DNA of 9,010 bases from Lachnospiraceae bacterium UBA1748 (GTDB taxonomy: Bacteria; Bacillota; Clostridia; Lachnospirales; Lachnospiraceae), in contig DCHQ01000011.1 of assembly GCA_002314855.1 (NCBI GenBank), positions 9,323 to 18,332 on the forward strand, written 5' to 3'. The notes under the pieces are model-generated. The model was not told the origin of the DNA. It did not search any database and was given only the letters and a program-made list of their open reading frames with translations. Position numbers and translations under genes: made by a program. Shown here piece after piece: positions 1-5,203 of the stretch (the first letter of the stretch is position 1; every line of letters begins with the position of its first letter).

Positions 1-47
1 CTAAGGCTGCTGAGAAGAAAGTAGAAGCTCCTAAGGCAACAAAGTAA
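1..47 (+). CDS. C-terminal tail of an unidentified plus-strand gene (partial)
   Basis: The open frame beginning at base 3 encodes KAAEKKVEAPKATK and ends at TAA (45-47). The gene starts left of the window. A Lys/Ala/Glu/Pro-rich low-complexity tail of this kind occurs on several basic proteins, including some ribosomal and nucleic-acid-binding proteins, and is too short to assign a family. Its reality is supported by the good hairpin terminator 30 bases downstream on the same strand. Identity is unknown. Confidence 0.6.
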   Translation, partial: KAAEKKVEAPKATK

Positions 48-76
48 TTTGTATTATTATGAATTAGGCTAAACAC

Positions 77-118
77 ATGGATGCTATCCTGTACCAAACA
101 GGAGGCATCCATTTTATT
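77..118 (+). terminator. Rho-independent terminator of the upstream plus-strand gene
   Basis: An interrupted inverted repeat pairs ATGGATGC (77-84) with GCATCCAT (105-112) and TCCTG (87-91) with CAGGA (99-103), around a 7-base loop. The internal bulge is TA against G. A T-rich stretch (TTTTATTT) follows from 112. It lies 30 bases after the stop of the partial gene, in the right orientation to end it. Confidence 0.8.
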
Positions 119-151
119 TGCCCGGTTTCTTTTGTATTCATATCTATAACG

Positions 152-202
152 CATAAAAATAACCCTCCTTACTGGACATTTACTTTGTCTAGTAAAGAGG
201 GT
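152..202 (-). terminator. Rho-independent terminator of the flagellin-fliS block
   Basis: ACCCTC/TTACT/GACA (162-178) is complementary to TGTC/AGTAA/GAGGGT (186-202), with two single-base imperfections, one of which is a G.U wobble when read on the minus strand. The minus-strand transcript continues from the stem into a T-rich run (complement of 153-161), whereas the plus-strand exit is not T-rich. It is 56 bases after the fliS stop and faces the terminator at 77-118. Confidence 0.75.
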
Positions 203-257
203 ATATATCATATAACCATATGGCATGATTTATTTTTAATTATTGGTATTATTCACA

Positions 258-731
258 TTATACCAGATATCCTCTGTTAGAACCTGTGAAAGCATTCTCA
301 TTTACATCTTCACGACCATATGTGATGCCAGCAAATACTGCCTCAGTATTCTTCATAATAGGTGAATCTGTATCTGTTTTGGCAACCTCTCTAAAGCTGT
401 CACCAAGCTTACCCATAAGTCTTCTTGCCTCATCTATTGGCTCAGATATACGTTTAATATCTGCCTTGATAAGAAGACGCTCAATGTATCTATATACACT
501 GTATAGATTACCTGATACCTCATACTTCATATCCAGAGAAATAATAAGCTCTGAAAGCACATTTCTTGCACGGCGAATTTCAGTGTGTAAATCCGGAAAA
601 TTATTTACATTAATGCTCTCCTTGGCATCATTAAGATACTGATCAAACATATCGTAAAGTATTACAACAAGCTGAGACTTGTTGGCACTAGTTATTCTTC
701 TTGTATAGTCCTGTTTAAGATCATCTCTCAT
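258..731 (-). CDS. fliS: Flagellin chaperone FliS
   Basis: FliS binds the C-terminal end of flagellin in the cytoplasm, keeps it monomeric and delivers it to the flagellar export gate. The 157-residue product has the family pattern: a tyrosine near the N-terminus (Y9 in DYTRRITSANKSQLVVILYD), then helices carrying an SLDMKYEVSGNLYSVYRYIERLL segment characteristic of FliS. FliS proteins are usually about 125-135 residues. Here about 30 extra C-terminal residues follow the helical bundle (VFAGITYGREDVNENAFTGS then NRGYLV), a tail I recall from other Lachnospiraceae FliS proteins. The start is set at ATG 731 because AAGGGG (740-745) sits 8 bases upstream. In-frame GTG 740 and ATG 737 overlap or abut that site and are less likely. 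The gene follows flagellin by 27 bases and is probably cotranscribed with it. Confidence 0.93.
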   Translation of the reverse strand: MRDDLKQDYTRRITSANKSQLVVILYDMFDQYLNDAKESINVNNFPDLHTEIRRARNVLSELIISLDMKYEVSGNLYSVYRYIERLLIKADIKRISEPIDEARRLMGKLGDSFREVAKTDTDSPIMKNTEAVFAGITYGREDVNENAFTGSNRGYLV

Positions 732-739
732 ATCCATCA

Positions 740-745
740 CCCCTT
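740..745 (-). promoter_or_regulatory. Ribosome binding site deciding the fliS start
   Basis: AAGGGG on the minus strand lies 8 bases before ATG 731. Alternative in-frame starts GTG (740) and ATG (737) would have 0 or about 2 bases of spacing, so the third candidate is preferred. Confidence 0.7.
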
Positions 746-758
746 GAAAGATTTATTA

Positions 759-1904
759 TTACTGAAGAAGCTGAAGTACCTTTTCTGGTAACTGATTAGC
801 CTGACTAAGCATTGATATACCTGCCTGGCTAAGAATCTGTTGAGTAGAATATATTGTCATTTCCTCGGCCATATCCACATCCATGATTCTTGAATAAGAA
901 GCTGTCATGTTCTCGGAACTAACGTCAAGGTTAGTTGTATTGTGCTCCATACGATTCTGGTAAGCACCCAGCTTAGCTCTTGCCTCTGAAAGATAACTCA
1001 TTGCATCTTTTATCGCAGCTATACCCTTCTGTGCATTGGCTGCAGATGAACCTTCAATAGGATTACCATCGTCATCAAGATCAGGTGTGAATTTAAGATC
1101 ATCAAGACCAAACTTCTTAAGTGATATCTCCTGAATACGAATAGATATCTCCTGTCCTTCATTGGCTCCTGCCTGAATCTTCATGGCACCTATACCTGTA
1201 ATATCAATGTTAACCTTCTCAGAGAAGTTCTCGCCGTCCTTAATATCTAATCGTAAATCAAAATTACCATCACCTGTAATCTTGAGAATAGAACCATTGT
1301 ACTCGGACTTTAATCCTTCAACACCTGGGAAAGCTGTCTTTAATATACTATTATCAACTGAATATGATCCATCACCATTGTTAGTTATAAGACCTGCAAA
1401 ATCCAGGTCATACTTGGCAACATTAACTTCCTCTGAATAATAAGAAACCTTAACATTCTCATTGTCTGTATAGCCCTTAAGATCAAAGTTGCCGTTAAGA
1501 AGAGGCTGACCATTGAACTCGGTATCATTGGCGATTCGTGTAATTTCTTTTTTAAGCTGCTGAATTTCAGAATCAATAACTGCTCTATCATCATCTGATA
1601 CTGTATCAGTACCAGCCTGAACAGCAAGCTCACTCATACGCTGAAGCATACTAGATATTTCACTCATAGCACCATCAGCTGTTTCAACAACTGAAATACC
1701 ATCATTAGTATTAGCCTTGGCTACTCCAAGACCACCTATCTGAGCACTCATTCTGTTCGAAATAGCATATCCAGCAGGATTATCCTTAGCGTGATTAATC
1801 TTAAAACCTGATGAAAGTCTTTCCATTGAATTACTCAGGTTCTTATCTGTTCTATTAAGACAACTGTTAGCTAAAATAGCTGACTGATTATAATTAATTC
1901 TCAT
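759..1904 (-). CDS. fliC: Flagellin (flagellar filament subunit)
   Basis: This is the structural subunit of the flagellar filament, exported through the hollow flagellum and polymerised at the tip. The 381-residue product has the conserved N-terminal D0/D1 region (MRINYN, SMERLSSGFKIN at 26-37, DNPAGYAISNRM at 41-52, LQRMSELAVQAG at 87-98, FNGQPLLNG at 130-138). A variable middle of about 145 residues follows, then a conserved C-terminal D1/D0 region (about 285-381) ending QANQLPEKVLQLLQ. The filament surface domain is thus of modest size. The start is ATG 1904, preceded by AAAAGGAG with 8 bases of spacing. An in-frame extension to 1934 would add ten residues that no flagellin has. R89, L93 and E113 align with Salmonella FliC R90, L94 and E114, the residues central to TLR5 recognition. 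A cysteine at position 15 is unusual for a flagellin. It lies between the 955-residue gene and fliS. Confidence 0.97.
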   Translation of the reverse strand: MRINYNQSAILANSCLNRTDKNLSNSMERLSSGFKINHAKDNPAGYAISNRMSAQIGGLGVAKANTNDGISVVETADGAMSEISSMLQRMSELAVQAGTDTVSDDDRAVIDSEIQQLKKEITRIANDTEFNGQPLLNGNFDLKGYTDNENVKVSYYSEEVNVAKYDLDFAGLITNNGDGSYSVDNSILKTAFPGVEGLKSEYNGSILKITGDGNFDLRLDIKDGENFSEKVNIDITGIGAMKIQAGANEGQEISIRIQEISLKKFGLDDLKFTPDLDDDGNPIEGSSAANAQKGIAAIKDAMSYLSEARAKLGAYQNRMEHNTTNLDVSSENMTASYSRIMDVDMAEEMTIYSTQQILSQAGISMLSQANQLPEKVLQLLQ

Positions 1905-1912
1905 ACACTTCT

Positions 1913-1920
1913 CTCCTTTT
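1913..1920 (-). promoter_or_regulatory. Ribosome binding site deciding the flagellin start
   Basis: AAAAGGAG on the minus strand ends 8 bases before ATG 1904. It lies between the upstream stop codon (1924-1926) and flagellin, so flagellin has its own strong initiation site, in line with high expression. The longer in-frame reading starting at 1934 would begin inside the previous gene and has no such site. Confidence 0.85.
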
Positions 1921-1923
1921 GAC

Positions 1924-4791
1924 CTAGTTATCACCTAGCGTTTCAATAAATACCTTGGCTAACTGATACAGGTCCGCTGTAGATATGTTATCTTCGTCTG
2001 TATTAATTGTATCGGCCACATCGCCGAAAACATTTAGATTAACATGGCTACTATTCGTAAATGTTATTGATGATACATTAAGTGAAGCTTCCTGATAGCT
2101 ACTCATAAGTTCTTCAACTTTGCTGTTTACATCTATCTTACCAGCGCCGTCCACCTGGAACAAACCTTCATAGCCATCACTTCCTAGTCGGAAGCGTCCA
2201 CTAAGCTGTCCATATGCTTCGCTCGATAAAGATATGCGTACACCCTTATCATTTCCATGGGTAATTCGAACACTTACCTGGCAGGATTCCTCACCAACCT
2301 CCATAGGAACTTCATAGTACTCATCACGAGCAAAACGTGATGCCACAAACATCTGCTTTAGTGAAAAAGACATACTCTTTAAATCAATGGTATCATTCAC
2401 ATATGTTGTTTCAGAATTAACGAGATCTCTAAGCTTATCAGCCATATCATCCCATGCACTTACAGCACTTTCTTTATCAGTAAATGAGCTTACGATGCTT
2501 CGTGCAATGCTTTTAAATTCTGGAAGCTTAGCCTCACGTATATTCTTCTTAATGTCTTTATACATTGAAGATTTTTTATTAATAAGAGCATCCGCAGCAA
2601 TCAGGTTGTCAGGAGTTTTTCCAAGCTCCATGTCTTCAAGAGCTTTTGCAACTTCTTCACTAACACTTCCTGCCTGTCTGGCAGTTTCTACTGCATCGGC
2701 ATTATGATATGCCTTACCTATCTGCTCGGATATGCTTATTCCCTTAAGGATAGTTTCTTCAATAACACCAGTATCATCACCTATCTGAATATCCATACCG
2801 TGATGCTTGCCTGATCTTACTGCTGATAACAGGTTGGAGAAATTAATCTCTGCTCTTGAGTTAATAAGTGAGCCAACTGCCTGACTATCATTTTTCTCTA
2901 TACTGTTAATAAGTCTGTATATACCAATAAATGACTGTCTTTCATCTTCTGTAATCATTTTGGATTCATCCAGTCTATTAAGAAATACACTAAATCTTTC
3001 AGGCTCGTTATCTGTTTTGTCCATACTATCAAGATGCTTTTCAAGCTCCTCAAGGCTAATCTCAAGTGGGTTAATACCCTCTCTGATTAATCGAAGCGTA
3101 TTAGCTGGCTGCATCTTATTAATAACGTTTTCAAGCTTACCTACGGCCGACTTAACATTCTCAATACTAGCTTCAGTTATGCTCATCTGGTTATAACCAA
3201 GAATTCTGACAGCCTTCTCATTGGCCGAACTAACCTCAAGTCCCATCTCGCTTAGTATATCGCCTGCATTTCTAAATGCCTTTTTAATACTATCACCAAG
3301 ATCAGCCCTAACCTCAGTAAACATTTTCTCATATTCCTGACCGGCAGCCTGGAATCTAGCACGTAGCTCCAAGCCTTCACTATATACAACATTAAGGGTA
3401 ACACTACGAGCTACGAATCTTCCAGCCATAGCTATTGGCATATCCTTAATATCATTAACCTTGCTATTAGTTTCTTCAAGTAAGGCAGTTAACTTTTCCT
3501 TATCAGCCACATACTGCTTACCAAATACTGACTCAAACTGTCGGTTCTCAGCCTCCCTTAGTTCATCAACCAGCTTGCTAAGCTCTGTTGTATCCACTGA
3601 TATATTGTTCTTTAAAAGTACATACGTAGAAGATACTGTCATCGAAAGACGTATCTCATTCATTAGTCTGTTTGCACTAACAAGACTCTTTTCTTCTACC
3701 TGGCGAAGTGCTTCTTCATTAACTACCCCTGCATTTTCAAGACTCATTAATGTAAGAGGTTTATCGCTTGCAAGAGTGCTGGCTATATCATCATCTGTAA
3801 TATCACTTACCCTGCTTACTAAATCCCTAGCCTCATCTAGAAGATTCTTCTCATTGATGGCTGCATCCATAGGACGCTTACCATTCTTAATGGCATTAGC
3901 AATACTGTCTGTAAGTTTATTGATTTCCTCTGGAAGCTTTAAGCTCTTAAGCTCTTTATATAAGCCAAAGCTGTCTTGAGATAGTGGTGAACCACTGGCA
4001 AGTATGATTCTTGCAATATCTATATTTTCTTCGGACAGCTCCTGTCCCATACTTTCTATTAATTTTTTAACATCAGTATCAAGGCTCACATAATCATTGG
4101 CATCGGCCACTTTATTAACATAGCCACTTTTATCCATGTAGTAGTCAGCCTTCTTACTAATACCAGCTCCTGCACCGCTGTGCTCAGCCATATATAAATT
4201 CTTGATTGTAGGCTGCATATTATTAGCCACCATATATTCAATGGTTTTATCATCAAGAGGTCCAATCTTACTGGCCATATCAAGGGCTTCTTTGCCCTCC
4301 ACAATATTATCTTCGGTAAATGGAACATCCATGCTATTAAAACTATTACTAATAGCCTCGGCATATACTGTGCTTCCTGTAATCTCCTCTAAAAGCTCGG
4401 AATCCATATCGTCGTTGTAACCACGTATTACCTGACCTGACTCTGCCATTCTTGTTTTGATACGGTCGGTGATAGTAACCATTTCACCTGGTTCCATTTC
4501 ACCTACCTTGAAGCCTTCCTTCTCAAGATTAGCAAAATCACTTTCTGACATGGTGTTAGACATAACAACCATATAATTTTTCTGAAGAGTACTATCTGGT
4601 ATATTCACCATGGATCTTTCCATGTTATCAATTTCGCTGCCCACCCCTACCTGACCAGCAGACATAGCTACAGCGTCACCAAACACCGCTCCTGCAGTTT
4701 TGCTGACGTTTTTGGAATATGTATATTTCTCATAATCGTTATTGATAAAACCTGTCTGATTATAAGTATTCTCGCCTATCTGTATATTCAT
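1924..4791 (-). CDS. DUF6240-type flagellar-operon protein, 955 residues, with FliK-like C-terminus
   Basis: I recognise this as the DUF6240 type found next to flagellar genes in Lachnospiraceae; its biochemical role is unknown. There is no signal peptide or membrane segment. The N-terminus (1-60) is polar and probably disordered. Much of 70-820 is predicted helical and carries a recurring unit of the form (T/S)-E-(D/E)-(N/D)-I, then a helix, then G-x-PL and a short S/L segment: 159-206, 252-287 and 331-355, with weaker echoes at 536-587 and 612-665. QPTIKNLYMAEHS (193-205) and GMDIQIGDD (665-673) look like family signatures. Residues about 826-920 change to beta-rich sequence (QVSVRITHG, KGVRISLSSEAYGQLSGRF, YEGLFQV, NVSSITF) that resembles the FliK hook-length C-terminal domain. 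ATG 4791 is preceded by GGAG at 4801-4804 with 9 bases of spacing. The stop is 19 bases before flagellin, so the two are probably cotranscribed. A role in flagellar export or assembly is inferred. Confidence 0.85.
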   Translation of the reverse strand: MNIQIGENTYNQTGFINNDYEKYTYSKNVSKTAGAVFGDAVAMSAGQVGVGSEIDNMERSMVNIPDSTLQKNYMVVMSNTMSESDFANLEKEGFKVGEMEPGEMVTITDRIKTRMAESGQVIRGYNDDMDSELLEEITGSTVYAEAISNSFNSMDVPFTEDNIVEGKEALDMASKIGPLDDKTIEYMVANNMQPTIKNLYMAEHSGAGAGISKKADYYMDKSGYVNKVADANDYVSLDTDVKKLIESMGQELSEENIDIARIILASGSPLSQDSFGLYKELKSLKLPEEINKLTDSIANAIKNGKRPMDAAINEKNLLDEARDLVSRVSDITDDDIASTLASDKPLTLMSLENAGVVNEEALRQVEEKSLVSANRLMNEIRLSMTVSSTYVLLKNNISVDTTELSKLVDELREAENRQFESVFGKQYVADKEKLTALLEETNSKVNDIKDMPIAMAGRFVARSVTLNVVYSEGLELRARFQAAGQEYEKMFTEVRADLGDSIKKAFRNAGDILSEMGLEVSSANEKAVRILGYNQMSITEASIENVKSAVGKLENVINKMQPANTLRLIREGINPLEISLEELEKHLDSMDKTDNEPERFSVFLNRLDESKMITEDERQSFIGIYRLINSIEKNDSQAVGSLINSRAEINFSNLLSAVRSGKHHGMDIQIGDDTGVIEETILKGISISEQIGKAYHNADAVETARQAGSVSEEVAKALEDMELGKTPDNLIAADALINKKSSMYKDIKKNIREAKLPEFKSIARSIVSSFTDKESAVSAWDDMADKLRDLVNSETTYVNDTIDLKSMSFSLKQMFVASRFARDEYYEVPMEVGEESCQVSVRITHGNDKGVRISLSSEAYGQLSGRFRLGSDGYEGLFQVDGAGKIDVNSKVEELMSSYQEASLNVSSITFTNSSHVNLNVFGDVADTINTDEDNISTADLYQLAKVFIETLGDN
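2009..2036 (-). promoter_or_regulatory. Putative sigma-D (sigma-28) promoter for flagellin, inside the upstream gene
   Basis: On the minus strand TAAA (2036-2033), a 16-base spacer (2032-2017) and GCCGATAC (2016-2009) match the sigma-D/sigma-28 consensus TAAA-N15/16-GCCGATAA at 11 of 12 specified bases. The site lies in the 3' end of the 955-residue reading frame (codons for NLNVFGDVADT). Transcription would begin near 2002, giving a flagellin leader of about 100 bases. It would allow flagellin and FliS to be made in excess over the upstream protein. This is a motif match only. Confidence 0.6.
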
Positions 4792-4828
4792 GCACAGTAT
4801 CTCCAGAAATAATAAATATCTAATATAT

Positions 4829-4855
4829 ATTTCGGCTATAAATATAAAAACTCAA
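4829..4855 (-). promoter_or_regulatory. Putative sigma-D-like promoter before the 955-residue gene
   Basis: GCCGAAAT (4836-4829, minus strand) matches 7 of 8 bases of the sigma-D -10 element GCCGATAT. Fifteen bases upstream is TTGA (4855-4852), only a half match to TAAA. Transcription would begin near 4822, some 30 bases before the start codon, with GGAG (4801-4804) as ribosome binding site. The -35 lies in the right arm of the preceding terminator and the spacer covers its T-run, so the two elements overlap. Confidence 0.45.
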
Positions 4856-4892
4856 GATAGAAAACAATTTTTTTGATTTTCTATCTTGAGTT
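4844..4892 (-). terminator. Strong rho-independent terminator after the 72-residue gene
   Basis: A perfect 16-base inverted repeat pairs 4877-4892 with 4849-4864 (AACTCAAGATAGAAAA and its complement) around a 12-base loop. On the minus strand the stem runs straight into TTTTT (4850-4846) and more T-rich sequence; the plus-strand exit does not. It is 31 bases after the stop codon and separates the pilus/repair block from the flagellar block. Confidence 0.88.
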
Positions 4893-4923
4893 AATAGCTT
4901 AATAATATCTTTTGATACATCTT

Positions 4924-5142
4924 TTATTTAAAGAATTTACCTAAAAGATCGCCTGCGTTATCAAGACTAATCTTAGCCTTAACGCCATCAACAATTTTCT
5001 TCACCTGATCATCTGGAAGGTCCACACCAAGTACTCCCTCTACAGCCTTAACTGGATTTTTAGAAAGTTCTGCCTTAAACTTCTCATCCTTCTTGGCCTT
5101 ATCAACAAGCTCTGTAACCTTTGCCTTAATATCTAAATCCAT
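4924..5142 (-). CDS. Small Nif11/NHLP-leader-like protein, 72 residues, function unknown
   Basis: The product is a charged, helical, soluble protein with no signal peptide, membrane segment or cysteine. Residues 15-58 follow the pattern DEKFKAELSKNP (19-30), then a helix, then GVDLPDD (39-45), then a lysine-rich helix. This resembles the leader half of Nif11-like and NHLP-type precursor peptides (D-x-x-F-x-x-x-L-x-x-x-P then a G-V-x-L-P turn). However, there is no double-glycine cleavage site and no cysteine-, serine- or threonine-rich core, so a modified-peptide precursor is unlikely. Comparable stand-alone small proteins are common in Lachnospiraceae as hypothetical proteins. The start is ATG 5142 because AAGGAGG sits 8 bases upstream; a longer in-frame reading to 5190 adds 16 residues with no support. 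It lies 61 bases after uvrC and has its own downstream terminator. Confidence 0.8.
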   Translation of the reverse strand: MDLDIKAKVTELVDKAKKDEKFKAELSKNPVKAVEGVLGVDLPDDQVKKIVDGVKAKISLDNAGDLLGKFFK

Positions 5143-5150
5143 CTTGAAAT

Positions 5151-5157
5151 CCTCCTT
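5151..5157 (-). promoter_or_regulatory. Consensus ribosome binding site of the 72-residue gene
   Basis: AAGGAGG on the minus strand, 8 bases before ATG 5142, is a full anti-Shine-Dalgarno match. It fixes the start and suggests the small protein is translated efficiently, in contrast to uvrC just upstream, which has no clear site. Confidence 0.85.
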
Positions 5158-5203
5158 GGAATAAATTATTCTGCAATATTTATCGACCAACTATAATATA
5201 TTG

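Noticed and set aside
77..280. Plus-strand open frame of 67 codons in the convergent intergenic region
   Set aside because: It begins inside the terminator hairpin, crosses the second terminator, has no ribosome binding site and reads as hydrophobic non-protein-like sequence. Positions 48-257 hold only the two facing terminators.
286..642. Plus-strand open frames opposite fliS, flagellin, the 955-residue gene and uvrC
   Set aside because: Each lies fully antisense to a well-recognised gene, has serine/leucine-rich shadow composition and no ribosome binding site.
1905..1934. Longer flagellin reading starting at 1934
   Set aside because: It would overlap the previous gene and add ten residues before the universal flagellin N-terminus MRIN; the strong ribosome binding site serves ATG 1904.
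2685..2705. Further GCCGAT-type sigma-D -10 match on the minus strand inside the 955-residue gene
   Set aside because: No TAAA-like -35 lies at 14-16 bases and no gene start is nearby; a chance coding match.
4924..5142. RiPP (modified peptide) precursor
   Set aside because: There is no core peptide rich in Cys/Ser/Thr, no double-glycine site and no modification or transport enzyme in the window.
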